A stretch of 32,675 nt of DNA, from assembly GCA_003427395.1 (NCBI GenBank), contig BFEA01000378.1, positions 324,248 to 356,922 on the forward strand, in the 5' to 3' direction. Both the position numbers and the translations under genes were made by a program. How positions within the stretch are numbered: position 1 is the stretch's first letter; the number at the start of each line of letters is the position of its first letter. The notes beneath the pieces were generated by a model. The model was given only the letters and a program-made list of their open reading frames with translations. It ran no database searches and was not told the origin of the DNA. The stretch is from Chara braunii. Taxonomy: Eukaryota; Streptophyta; Charophyceae; Charales; Characeae. Of this stretch, positions 7,531 to 17,003 are shown in pieces.

Positions 7531-8826
7531 AATAATGTATCGCATCCCCCCTTCTCCCTTTGGCATGGTTATCAAATCCACGTGGACCTTCTCCCCAGGC
7601 GAGGTAGGAAAAGAAGGAAAAAGGGGTTCCTTGTAGCGGACTACTGCCCTCTTTTGACACACATCGCAAGTAGTGCAATATTTTTCAATTTTTGCGTATT
7701 GCCCATCCCACCAATAAAGCCTTAAAACCTTGTCAAATGTCCCTTTCAACCCTCGATGACCGTCAACGATCCCATCATGCAATTCCTTTACGACTACTTT
7801 CCTCTCCTCTGGATCACACTGTACCCTCATGGGCATTGCCAACTTAGTGGGTCTTTTAAAAAGGTGTCCCCCTTTCAAATAGTACCCGAGAGCTTCTTTC
7901 CTCGCGACCTCGGTCCCTTTTTGCCTACCGGCTAAGTATAGTCCTATATCCCGATATTTCCCGTCATAAAGGTTGGCTAGGAACACCTCCGAGCCTTTGC
8001 TCGTGCCTTCCCTGGGAACAGATTTGGGCACCACCCTATTCGTTGCGATGCCCACGGTATTGCCCTTGGCCATTGAGTGACCTTCTTCCTCCAGCCTCGG
8101 GTGGTGCTCTTCCCGGATCGGAATTCGGGACAACCCATGGACTACTCGGTTCTTAGCCCCCGAGATTCTCTCCACCCTGTAGTCATATAGCCTGATGTGG
8201 ATCATCCATCGAGCTATTGTTGGGTTCGTTAGGGAAAAGTCTTTCTGAAGCACAACCGCCACCGCGGTCGGGTCTACCCGAAGGAAGAATTTCCTTCCAT
8301 AAATGTAATGCCTAAAGGTCTTCAGACAGTGCAACACTCCCAATACTTTCTTCTTGAATTGATTGTAGTTTCTCTCCGTAGTGTTGAGCGCCCTACTCTC
8401 AAACCTTGAAGGCCGCTCCTTCCCTTCTTTGTCCTTTTGATACAGGAGCCCTCCTACCGAAAAAGACCCAGCATTTGTTGATACTATGAACGACCTATGC
8501 TCTTCATCATCAAAGAAGGGCACACCTAGCACTTGGCCTCCCTCTCGGAACTCTTCCTTGAGGGTTTCCATCGCCTTTTCCTGGTCTCCTCCCCAATCCC
8601 ACTTCTCAGTTCTACGGAGCAAGTTCTCGAGGGGCTCCGCTTTGTCACCGCAGACCTTTATAAAGATGGGCCAATAGCCCACAACCCCTAGAAATTGTCG
8701 TACCTTAGTGATAGATTTCAGGGAGGACAACCACATGATCAACTTCTCCAGCTTAGCGGGATCCATTTTCTTTCGTCCTTGTCGCAAATGAACCCCAATA
8801 TCGTGATAGAGGAAACCGCCCACCAA
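7531..8826 (-). pseudogene. Element B RNase H and integrase N-terminus
   Basis: A long minus frame (to about residue 432 of 527) begins with the RT thumb (FLYHDIGVHLRQGRKKMDP, QFLGVVGYWPIF). RNase H follows around residues 112-235, then an acidic and basic linker. The integrase finger has H350, H357, C387 and C390, and the first integrase Asp is in VHVDLITM. RNase H is damaged: the first catalytic Asp is Asn118 (STNAG), the helix Glu is Lys160 (QFKKKVLG), and the DGLSR Asp is His230. After GGMRYII the frame runs on into unrelated sequence to 7243, so the last 95 or so residues are not integrase. Confidence 0.85.
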
Positions 8827-9191
8827 CTATTAGTCCCACTGACGATAAGGTTCACGTTGTCTAACTTCCTAAGGACCGCCTCCACGTCTGCCATGTGATC
8901 CACCACGAATTTTCTCACCTCTGGAAAGACCTCTGTTTCGTCCTTCCATATCGGCCCTTTGATCGGAAAGTCGTCCAGGAAAACTTCCACTTTCTTCGGA
9001 ATGAGTTCCTTGAGGACTGCGATCATCGCCCTTTGAAAAACGGCGACTTCATTGGTCCATCCCATTGGCACAACCATCATTTGTACTAGACCTAACGGAG
9101 TGTGCATAGCCGTCATTTGTCTATCAGGATAATCAAGGGGAAACTCATCAACCTCCCTTCCGAATAAAAAAACATTTGTTTGCATAGGCAC
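8739..9191 (-). pseudogene. Element B reverse transcriptase, palm part
   Basis: The frame contains FGREVDEFPLDYPDRQMTAM, HTPLGLVQMMVVPMGWTNEV, then the active-site box FLDDFPIKGP with both Asp intact (first at 8973-8975), and LGFICDKDERKW. The fingers region expected before it is missing. The reading jumps from AEPCKSAYANK (9181-9215, another frame) straight into the palm, which implies a deletion of about 100 codons. A frameshift near 8800 moves into the next frame, where RNase H starts. The enzyme could not fold normally. Confidence 0.82.
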
Positions 9192-9557
9192 TCTTGCATG
9201 GCTCGGCCACGAACGTCTTGATTTTCTCCTTTATGAAGGCGAATACTTCCTCCTTTTCTTTCTGCGAGTATTTTCACGGGGGTCTATCTTTCCATGGCAC
9301 ATCTAAGGTCTATCCTCCCTCGCTCCGAGTCATCGAAGGCTATAGCCTTATCGCAACTCCTTAAGACAGCTGTTACATGCTCTTTTTCCCTCTCCATGAG
9401 GTTTTCATCCCCTATATCCATCTTTACCACCCGTTGGGCAGTGATTCTTTGCCCCTCTTTCTCTTTGCGCCTCATGATGATCTCAACTATCTCTTCCTCG
9501 AAAATTGTGGCTTCACCTATCTTGTCCCGGTCGACCTCGACGAGTCTTACAATTATT
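9192..9557 (-). pseudogene. Element B pre-RT linker
   Basis: Minus-strand reading from 9557 gives LVEVDRDKIGEATIFEEEIV, then IIMRRKEKEGQRITAQRVV and AIAFDDSERGRIDLRCAMER, then TAG. In another frame it gives EVFAFIKEKIKTFVAEPC. This corresponds to the segment between protease and RT in element C (NDEERGRLD and KPCRW). It is recognisable only by this comparison. A stop upstream of LVEV and loss of similarity mark the truncated 5' end, about 45 bp from where element C becomes recognisable on the other strand. Confidence 0.6.
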
Positions 9558-9607
9558 TGGGGTCAGTCTTTCCTAACCAAGTGAACAGAACACTACCTGG
9601 TTGCAAG

Positions 9608-10276
9608 ATGAGCTTTGCAACGATGGGTTGTGGGCATCTTACAATTCGTATTAATCAAGTGAAGGTTCTAGCCCTAGTAGATTCTGGGGCAGAGATGATA
9701 CTTCTTTCACGAAGAACGATGAAGACTTGTAATTTATCAATTGACAGACCTGCACAAAATGTACTGAGTAATATTGCAGGAGAGTTGTTCGTGGCAGGAT
9801 TCATTGATAATTTGTCTATCAAGGTTGGGACAATGATTGTGGAGTTACTGGGTTTTGTGGTACCTGATCTAGATCATGACTGTATCTTGGGAACTTCATT
9901 CTTGCATAGGATGGAAGTGGTTCAATTTTTCAGTCATGAGGGGTCATCCTGGATCAGTCTGCAGGATCCAGAGACTGCTCAATAGCAGACCTTTATGGTC
10001 AGTACGAAAAATGATTTCAAGCATCAACTATCTGCTAATTCGATCAGGAGGGAGGAATCTGCTGAAAGAGTTAGAAGACTAAAGGAGGAAGGAAAACGAN
10101 AAGCAAAAGAAGAGATTTCAGTGGGAATCAATCAAGTTTCGAAGATAATGAGAGCCCTTGGTAAACTCGAGGATGAGGACGGGCAAATTGAGGCCTTCAA
10201 GAAAGTTGTGGAAACTGCTAAGGGAGGGAAGATGGAATTGAGATTTGCATCGATTCATCCTTTTTTAGGAAAATAG
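9608..10276 (+). pseudogene. Element C aspartic protease and following linker
   Basis: From the ATG at 9608 the frame reads MSFATMGCGHLTIRIN, KVLALVDSGAEMILLSRR (catalytic D-S-G at 9680-9688), then FVVPDLDHDCILGTSFLHRM, whose ILGTSFL is the conserved distal turn of retropepsins. The open frame extends upstream to 9377, but that part is the antisense of element B and is not likely to belong. A TAG at 9983-9985 follows AQ. The same frame continues open (QTFMVSTKNDFKHQ, then a Lys/Glu-rich linker) to TAG at 10274-10276. The TAG is either a nonsense mutation from CAG or a readthrough site. Confidence 0.8.
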
Positions 10277-10329
10277 CCACTGGGTCGAAAAGAAAATACA
10301 AACCCAAAGGGGTAAAGAAAAACCCAGTG
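10261..10329 (+). promoter_or_regulatory. Candidate -1 ribosomal frameshift site
   Basis: The heptamer T TTT TTA (10261-10267) is in the correct phase with the incoming protease-linker frame (CCT TTT TTA GGA AAA TAG). A slip of -1 gives TTT TTT AGG and enters the frame that carries the pre-RT linker and RT. Ten nucleotides downstream, CACTGGGT (10278-10285) can pair perfectly with ACCCAGTG (10322-10329). The zero-frame stop lies in the spacer. The parts fit a programmed -1 frameshift signal, but the element has other, plainly accidental, frame breaks. Confidence 0.4.
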
Positions 10330-11420
10330 ACAGTCTTAATAGAGAAAGACTATGATGAAGTATTGGAAAAGGAAAGGCAAATTATAAAAGCATTGTGGGA
10401 ATCAGCAAAACTGGAGAATAGGGTCACCAGAGAAAGGTTTGACACAATGAAGATAGGCTCGGATCAGTTTATCCTGCCTAAAGAGAAAAAATATATCTTC
10501 AGGATGTGTCAGGAGTTCTCTGGTGCCTTCTCCTTTAATGATGAGGAGAGAGGGCGATTGGACGTGGACATGATCAAGATGGCCAAGATTTGGATTGTTG
10601 ACTATGTTTCATGGAATGATAGACCAACCAAGTATGCCTTGAAGGAAGAGGCAGAAGTTGTGAAATATCTTGACAAAAAGATTGCATCTAATGTTGCTAA
10701 ACCCTGCAGATGGACCGTATGCTAACCACTGGTTTTGCTTCTGGAAACCAGGGGGCGGGTGAGATGGATACAGAATCTTCAGAAGCTCAATTCTGTAACG
10801 GTACGTGATGCAGGTAGTCTTCCTAATGCTGATCTCCTTGCTGAATCATTTGCTGGTCGATGTATTTTTCTCTAGTTGACCTGTACTCTGACTATGATCA
10901 GTTCCCTATTGACCCTACTAGTCGACCCATGACTGCCATGCACACGCCAAGGGGGCTTGTTCAGATGTGTGTGGTACCTCAGGGCTGGACTAACGGAGTG
11001 GCAGTGGTTCAAAGGGACATGATCAAAGTCATGCAGGATATTTCTTCTGAAATAACCAGTCCCTATATTGATGATAATCCTGTAAAAGGACCCTTGGTAA
11101 GAGATGAAACTTTGGTCGCAGGGGGAGTCGAAAAGTTTGTCTGGGAACATGCTGAAAGACTTCAGAAGTATAATCTGACTGCCAGTGGACCAAAGTCCCT
11201 TCTTTTCCAACCAGAAGTGATAATGTTGGGTTTCAGATGCTTCTCCAAGGGTAGGAGTCCAGATCCCAAGAAGATAGACAAGATCTTGAACTGGCCTCTG
11301 CCTCTCAAAAGAGTGACAGATGTCAGGAGCTTCTTGGGAGTCTGTGGATTCTGGAGGATTTTTATTCCTCATTTTGCCGCCCTTGCAGAACCTCTGAGAG
11401 AAATTGTAAGACAAGGAGCT
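10271..11420 (+). pseudogene. Element C reverse transcriptase with N-terminal linker
   Basis: After the frame change at 10265 the reading is KIATGSKRKYKPKGVKKNP, then CQEFSGAFSFNDEERGRLDV. A short excursion into another frame gives YANHWFCFWKPGG (10718-10756), and the original frame resumes with RVRWIQNLQKLNSVTVRD. Near 10860 the frame shifts again into FSLVDLYSDYDQFPID and RPMTAMHTPRGLVQM. The active-site box is YIDDNPVKGP, with Asp codons at 11070-11075 intact, and LGFRCFSKGRSPDPKKID and FLGVCGFWRIFIPHF follow. RT would convert element RNA to cDNA. Four small indels are needed to explain the frames, so it is a pseudogene with intact catalytic residues. Confidence 0.85.
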
Positions 11421-11997
11421 AATTTAGCATGGAATGATAAAAAACAGACTGCAGCAGAAACGTTGAAAGAAAAACTAAGAGATGGCGGTGTAGTGCTGGG
11501 AGTACCATATTATGATGATGAGGAGACAAGGCCCTTCATCATTGAGGCGGATGGGGTACCAGTTGCTCTAGGTGCAGTGCTTAAATGGGAGAGAAAGACC
11601 ATTAAGATTTTAAAGCAGAACCCTCAATTCTACTGAAAGAGGCTACACCCAATTCAGGAAAGAGCTAGTGTCAATCATCCATAGCCTCAGGTGCTTCAGG
11701 CACTACGTCTTGGGCACGAGATTCATCTTGAGGACTGATGCATCTGCTGTGATTGGTGCCATTAAAAAGCATCAACAGGTAGATCCAACGGTCAGTAGAT
11801 GGATCGCCTTCATCTGGACATATGATTTTAAGCTGGAAAAGATCCCCACTGAGAAGAACAGAGCAGATGGCCTAAGCCGGATTGAATGGCGAGAAGAAGA
11901 AGAAGATGTGGATGAAACAATTGAAGAATCCTCCCATGTTGATAATTTTGTTAATGAAAAAGATGATGAGGATTATGAGGCACCATTCTCCTACAAG
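11421..11997 (+). pseudogene. Element C RNase H
   Basis: The first part shares the RT frame: GVVLGVPYYDDEETRPFIIE with the first Asp in EADG. A frameshift near 11600 enters a second frame with RTLNSTERGYTQFRKELVSI (Glu kept), FILRTDASAVIGAI (Asp kept) and EKNRADGLSRIEW. The run of Glu and Asp that follows ends at TGA 11998-12000. This same frame continues open past the TGA into the integrase linker. The domain would remove RNA from the hybrid. Its acidic residues look complete, unlike those of element B. Confidence 0.82.
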
Positions 11998-12000
11998 TGA

Positions 12001-13432
12001 AGTCTGTGGCCGGAAGAGAGAGATAGTTGGGGAGAGATCCCAAGTGCATACGTTTACGAATCGATTCTTGAGAAAGAGGAAGAAGATGAACCGATCGATT
12101 GGTATGCCATGGTTAATGCAGGGGCTGTGGCTGCTCATGAGATTGGGGAAAGTTCAGGTTCAAAGGAAGAAGAGGAGAGGGAAAAGAAGGAAGAAGAGAT
12201 ATTTTTCTTCTTTGAAGAATATGATGAGAACTATCAAGAGATTGGCAGAAAGATGGAAAAGGAGCAACTAAAAGAATATTACTGTAAAGATTCAAGGAAG
12301 AAATTAAGACTAAAAAGAGGACATCTCTTTGTGGATGGTAAGGGAGGCCTACCTCCGCTAAGAGTGGTCTGTGGTAAAGAGAGGCAGTTAGAGATAGTCG
12401 CTGCTCTACATGAGGCGGTTGCCGGTGGCCACAGGGCTACTGAGGCTACCTACTCCTAGACTATCAAACTCTACTTCTGGCCTGGCATGAGAGATATGAT
12501 TTTCAGATACTGTACATCATGTGTCTTATGTCAGAAGAGGTCTACCACAAGGATGATTGAGCCCCTATTCCCTACAATCCTGGTAGAGCCAGGTAGTAGA
12601 GTTCATCTGGATCTCATCACTATGCCCCCAGGCAAGGGCGGGATGAGATATATACTAAACATGAGAGAGAATTTCTCTGGATACGTTGAGGCAAAAACTC
12701 TGAAAAGGAAGACAGCCGAGCAAGTGGCTGATTTGATAGAAGAAGTCTATCTCAGGTATCCTTTTATCAGAGAATTTGTCTCAGACAGAGGATCAGAATT
12801 CAGAAATGAGGTTCTTAGAAGAATTACACTCAGAGTGGGTGTCAGAATTCAGTATGTGACTACTTACCATCCTCAAGCGAATGCACCTGTTGAAAGAGGC
12901 CACAAAACTTTGAAAGATTCATTGGCCAAGTGGTGCAAAGGGAAACTCAGTAACTGGCCAAAGGTGTTAAGAGTTGTTGTATATGTTGATAATATCACAG
13001 TCAAGAGAACGACTGGTTATGCACCTTTTACTCTGTGGTACGGTCGATATGCTACATTGCCAATTGAGAGTATTGTCAAGACATGGTCAAGTCAAGAGAG
13101 TGACAAGGATTATTCTATTTCAGAACTCCTGCAGATCAGAATGAGGCAGATATCTGAAGTCGATTAGGCAGTTATGGATGCAGCAGAGAGAATGACATCC
13201 AGCAGACTATCGGATCAAGAAAGATGGAACAAGAAAAGGTATATAAGAAAAAAGAAATTGAAGATTGGAGATGTTGTTCTTCTGTTTGACAGTTCTCTTG
13301 AGACACAATGGATGGATCCAGGGTTCATGACATGGTGTCAGGGTCAAGACTTCGTAAGTTTATCTTCAGAGACCCTGACTTGATCCCTACAATGACTCCA
13401 AAAAGAGGAAAGAGGAGACAACCACCCAAGTA
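12001..13432 (+). pseudogene. Element C integrase
   Basis: An acidic linker (SLWPEERDSWGEIPSAYVYE, then a Glu/Lys-rich run) leads to the zinc finger HEAVAGGH near 12411, with C-x2-C at 12520 and 12529. The catalytic triad is complete: Asp at 12610 (VHLDLITM), Asp at 12784 (VSDRGSEF) and Glu at 12892 (NAPVERGHK). That leaves 57 and 35 residues between them, the classic D-D-35-E. TAG codons at 12457 and 13165 interrupt the frame at otherwise alignable positions. After WMDPG a frameshift leads to VHDMVSGSRLRKFIFRDPDL and the end at 13432. No chromodomain is seen, unlike element A. Confidence 0.88.
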
Positions 13433-13828
13433 AGAGAACGGTCATAGAGGACTGAGAAAGAATACAGTAAGACACTGAGACAGTGAGGCTCAGTTACCAG
13501 CAAACAATGATTATTCTTGTATAAGTCAATTCAACATTTCAGTTCCAGTACTTTAGTTTCAGTACTCCAGTTTCAGCATCTCAGTTTCAATATTTCAGTT
13601 TTCAGCAAGTCATTTCGTTATCTATTTCAGCAAGCAACTGAGTTAATGAGGCTATATCTTTGATGCAGTGCTGCAGTCGATCCATGAGTGTCAAATCCTT
13701 ATAGTGGGAAGTAACTGTGAGTACAGTTTTGAGAGCATTGGCACAAGTGTCAAGGTCTGAGAAGCTCATGGCTGTGGCACATCAAACGATATAAGTAGTC
13801 CTATTGTTATCACTAAGAAAAATCATGA

Positions 13829-14010
13829 TGGGCATAAAGAAGTTCAGTTCTCCGTGACTGAGAGTTATCAGCAGAAGGGCTTCGTGTCTCTGACTAAGTT
13901 GTCCATCCCAGAGATTCAGATGAAGGCAGGCATAAAGAAGTTCAGCTTTACTTGACTAAGAGTGGTCAGTAGAGGAACTTCGTGCTTATTTGTTGAGGGT
14001 CTGTCTTCAC
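13829..14010. repeat. 98-bp imperfect tandem repeat
   Basis: GGCATAAAGAAGTTCAG occurs at 13831 and again at 13929. The following ACTGAGAGTTATCAG and ACTAAGAGTGGTCAG segments and a shared CTTCGTG align between the copies. Confidence 0.65.
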
Positions 14011-14016
14011 TCAGAT

Positions 14017-14235
14017 GAGGGAAGGGACCTCACTGAGATCAGTATTTCAGTATTTCCTTGAGACTGATGGGACGTCTCTTGGAAAAGAAATCCCAGTTGA
14101 GGGAAGGGACCTCTCTGGGGCTAGCACTAAGTCTTTGCTTGAGGCTGAAGGGAGGTCTCTTGCGAACCCTTGGTGTTGGCTAGCATGTCATTGTTCAGTG
14201 CCTCTTGAGACTGAAGGGAGGTCTCTTGGGAAATG
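14017..14235. repeat. 82-bp tandem repeat with a third partial copy
   Basis: GAGGGAAGGGACCTC occurs at 14017 and 14099 (period 82). The block CTTGAGACTGATGGGACGTC recurs in similar form at 14057, 14138 and 14204, giving two full copies and one partial copy. Confidence 0.7.
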
Positions 14236-15094
14236 TTTGTTCTGTTGTGGGGCGAGGGCAGTCTGCTTGTGGGGTTATGATATGCTTGTCTGACTGTATG
14301 TGCTTGGGGTTTTCTTCTCTAACCTAAGGATGTGTTGATTGTCGAGGCTAGCCAGAGCCTTACCGCAGTAGGTTGCAATCTGGTGGGGTCAGCAGGTCCC
14401 CGACGCAAGTGTCGAATTCCGTAGTCAGCTGAGGCTAAGACTCCGGGAGTCTGGCCTATGAGGCTGAGAGGGGTCGACTGGAACCCTACCGCAGTCAGAG
14501 GATGCAATCCAGTGAGGTTAGCCAGAGCCTGGAACTGTGGTTAGACTGGGTCCCACGTTCAAAAATCTGGGCGGGGTAGCCAGTGCCCTTGGCCAAAAAC
14601 TGGTAGGTGAGCCGGTCCCTGACCGCAGTGGTCAAATCCGAATTCGGGACAGTTTGACTGACGGGACTTTTACTGTCATAGGGTGACCAGACCCGCTATA
14701 GTCTGGGTGTCCTAGCGAGAGTGCCAAAGGGCTGTCATACTCGAGTAGTGGGTATGATTGGTCCTGACCTGGAGGCAGGTCAAAGGGGCTGTCAAGACAA
14801 ATGGTCTGACTAGTCCTGGCCTGAGGTGGGCCGAATGAGGTATGTTAGACTGACGGGACGTCTGACATTCCTGACCATTGGTGGGCCGAAATCAAGGCAA
14901 TCAATAAATCCTGGGTACAAAAAATTGTTATGTATTAAATTATTATTTATTATTTGTTATTTTAATTATGGGTTTTATTTTAATTTATTTATGGTTAACT
15001 GCTGGTTGTCAGAGGGTTTGCTTGCTGGGGCATGGTTGTTGTCTGTGGACTTGTTGGTTTTGCAGGTATGCGATACTTATCTGAAGTTCCCAGA

Positions 15095-15275
15095 CTAGAG
15101 AAAAGAAAAAGGGTTTGGTATCCCCTCCCTTTTGTCTGAGAAGTTGAGGAGACGCCTCACTCAGACCAGAGAAAGAAAGCAAGGGTTTGGTATCCCTATC
15201 AGATGCCCGAGAAGCTGAGACACTTCACTCAGATCAGGGAACAAAAAAGAGGGGTTGGTATACCCTGTTCCCAAC
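15095..15275. repeat. About 70-bp tandem repeat (three copies)
   Basis: GGGTTTGGTATCCC-type blocks lie at 15111, 15183 and 15251, each preceded by an A/G-rich run. The first two are followed by a GAAG-TGAG block and by CACTCAGA. The copies are about 70 bp apart. Confidence 0.65.
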
Positions 15276-15752
15276 ATGGCAGACAGAGTGAGTACCCTCG
15301 TTACTGGGGTCATCCTTTGCATAAATGCCTGGTCAAGAGCTGAGGTAACCTCCATGTGAAAGATCAACAATTGAACAAGTCAGACATTCAAACAGGATCC
15401 TTCTTAAAAATTTTATTTGGTGGCCGACAAGAGGCCTGGTTCACGAGGAACCTGCATCCGTGGTCTTAAGGAAGCCAAACTCTCAGGCCTGGGACACTAT
15501 GAAGTGGACTGGATTGAGAATTTTAATGAGCCAGAAATCAGATTTAAAAGGCAGAGAAGAAGTCGCGCTAAGACAGCCATGAGTTCGAGCTTGAAAAGAA
15601 AGAGAAGGAGGAAGATGCTAAAGAGAATGCAGTGACTAGGGTGATGTGGAGACGAGATAGCACACGGAATAGAGGAAGGCGGAACAGGCACTATTGCCTT
15701 ACTTATGGCAGGGGTGGAAGGAGCTTTGGGGATATAAGGGGGAGAAGAGGCG

Positions 15753-15995
15753 CTAGGAGTAGCGCGCGTCAAACTTCTTGCGAAGAAACTCCATCCTATC
15801 AGGGGATGGAGTTCTCTCGTACCACCCTCCTAAAGGGTAACGAGGGTGTGGCCTTAAACGGCCATAGCCTCGCGGCTCCTCCTCTTCCTCCTCCTCTGAG
15901 CTATAATCCCGTCGAGCCCTAGCGGGCAGCTCTTCTTTTGCTTTTCCGCCTCTTCCTCCTCTTCCCCTACCCTGTTCGCGACGTGCCTCAGGCAT
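15753..15995 (-). CDS. Small Arg/Glu-rich ORF, possible Gag N-terminus of another element
   Basis: The 80-codon minus ORF starts MPEARREQGRGRGGRGGKAK and continues with a run of Glu, then GWYERTPSPDRMEFLRKKFD. After the stop, the neighbouring frame carries a Pro/Ser-rich reading (SASSPPYIPKAPSTP), which suggests a frameshift rather than a natural end. Upstream is a pyrimidine-rich leader with a TATA box at 16436-16443. Basic low-complexity N-termini are common in Gag proteins, but no conserved Gag or Pol domain follows, so the function is unknown. It may be the 5' remnant of a retroelement or simply an open frame in GC-rich sequence. Confidence 0.35.
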   Translation of the reverse strand: MPEARREQGRGRGGRGGKAKEELPARARRDYSSEEEEEEEPRGYGRLRPHPRYPLGGWYERTPSPDRMEFLRKKFDARYS

Positions 15996-16410
15996 GACGG
16001 AGATTGAGTCTAGTTATTAAGGGAGAGATGAGAGACTGAGGATGTAGCACTAAGACCTATGATGAGGAGGATATTAGGTGAAGAGGGCGATAAGGTGGAC
16101 AAAAGGGGGAGAACGAAAACAAAGAACTGATAAGAAAAAAAGAGGAAAAACGACTGCACTGAATATGAGGACCACGACCAGCGGTGGTAGAAGGAAGGCG
16201 AGTGCCGAGAGAGAAGGTGAGCGCAGAGAGAAAAGGCGAAAGCGAGCGCCAAAAAGAAAGGTGAGCTGAAGGAGAAAGTCAGCGTAAAGGAAAAGAATGA
16301 CCGCTGGGAAAAAGCGAGCGCCGGGAGAAAGAGTGGACGCTGAAGCAAAACAGGAAGCGGGCCGCGCAGAGCCACGACTCGGGCTGCACAGCGAGTCGCG
16401 AATAGGAACG
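15996..16410 (-). promoter_or_regulatory. Pyrimidine-rich leader region
   Basis: On the minus strand about 400 bp upstream of the ATG at 15995 are strongly C/T-rich, with repeated GCGCTCGC and GCGCTCAC words. This is typical of a long 5' leader or LTR R-U5. The reading frame seen through it is a by-product of composition. Confidence 0.35.
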
Positions 16411-16435
16411 AATGAGAATACTGCTGCTTTCACTG

Positions 16436-16443
16436 TTTATATA
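16436..16443 (-). promoter_or_regulatory. TATA box candidate
   Basis: TATATAAA on the minus strand lies at the upstream end of the pyrimidine-rich leader. A start site would be expected near 16405-16415. The string is nearly symmetrical, so its direction rests on the leader and ORF that follow. Confidence 0.4.
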
Positions 16444-17003
16444 CTGGAAGCGTGATCCATTTTGACCCAGCGGGGACGCTGGGTGGGGGTTTGGTATTAT
16501 GTCGGAGGGCACGGTGTTCCGGCCCTCCTTTGTGTACCAGGTCCTCGCTCATTGTCAGCTCCTTGTTCCGGCCTACTGCTTCCTAGGCTCACCTCGTGCT
16601 ATAGGTCTGGTACCTGGGCTGTTCCCGGCACGGACCGGTCCCGGTGGCGTAGCCCTCAGCAAAAGGGGTACGCCACAGGACTTCCATTGGTCCACGCAGA
16701 CTCGGCGCCCTGCTGTACAGCAGAGCACTACCGGCCTATGACTGTGGTAGCCGCCGGGTTCGCCCTGGGACGCGAAAGTGAGAGGGAGGGCTCAGTCTTT
16801 TCAACTGCGCGCCAAGCGTCCCTGTACAGGATATGGGTCAGGTGCATGATACTGACATCAGTCAAGAGAGCAGAAAGCTAAACAAAAAGCAACAAGAAAA
16901 GAAAAAAATAGAAAATCGGAGGTCTAATTAATGTGGTTGGACTACTAGCTTAAGTTCAGGGGGAATCTGATGGTCTTTGAATCCTAGTTATCGTTGCGTC
17001 CAA
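16444..17003. other. GC-rich noncoding region
   Basis: No domain or RNA is recognised. If the TATA box at 16436-16443 is real, this would be its upstream U3-like region. The plus-strand open frames (16462-16881 and 16499-16741) look compositional. Confidence 0.35.

Larger units (their letters stand above)
7531..9557 (-). mobile_element. Element B: truncated Ty3/gypsy pol
   Basis: The minus strand carries a pre-RT linker, partial RT, RNase H, integrase zinc finger and the start of the integrase core, then stops abruptly at 7531. Gag and protease are missing, and the homologous part begins near 9557. Its nearest relative in the window is element C. They share the pre-RT block (DDSERGRID here, NDEERGRLD in C), the RT phrase TAMHTP-GLVQM and the H-x6-H integrase finger. 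This suggests the same gypsy lineage but different families. B is distinct from chromovirus A. Confidence 0.85.
9600..13432 (+). mobile_element. Element C: nearly full-length Ty3/gypsy pol, disabled
   Basis: The plus strand carries protease, linker, RT, RNase H, acidic linker, integrase finger, D-D-35-E core and C-terminal domain in order, ending with TAA at 13430-13432 after KRGKRRQPPK. Gag is absent upstream, because the element meets the reversed element B. Damage is limited: in-frame stops at 9983 (TAG), 11998 (TGA), 12457 (TAG) and 13165 (TAG), plus frameshifts near 10265, 10711, 10755, 10860, 11600 and 13330. Catalytic residues of protease, RT and integrase are kept, so it looks younger than A. 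The ambiguous base n at 10100 lies in the linker. Confidence 0.88.
13433..15416. other. Repeat-laden noncoding region downstream of element C
   Basis: No gene is recognised. The region probably contains 3' untranslated and LTR-derived sequence of element C, but without a 5' LTR copy I cannot set borders. It holds short TTTCAG-type repeats at about 13541-13640, the tandem repeats listed separately, a GC-rich block with recurrent TACCGCAGT motifs (14350-14640), and an AT-rich patch at 14930-15000. Confidence 0.45.

Noticed and set aside
9377-9607. N-terminal 77 residues of the element C protease ORF
   Set aside because: This part is antisense to the element B pre-RT linker. Recognisable protease sequence begins only after about 9600.
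10860-10875. Second slippery site at the RT frame change near 10860
   Set aside because: The T-run TGTATTTTTCTC is not a X XXY YYZ heptamer in the incoming phase and no matching stem follows. A one-base indel is enough.
9983-13167. Alternative genetic code (TAG as Gln) because three of four in-frame stops in element C are TAG
   Set aside because: A TGA stop, several frameshifts and ordinary TAA/TGA lesions in elements A and B show simple decay. Three codons are too few to argue for recoding.
15396-15425. LTR end and tRNA primer-binding site (TTGGTGGCCGAC) near 15410
   Set aside because: TTGGTGG resembles some primer-binding sites, but I could not match it to a tRNA 3' end or find the partner LTR.
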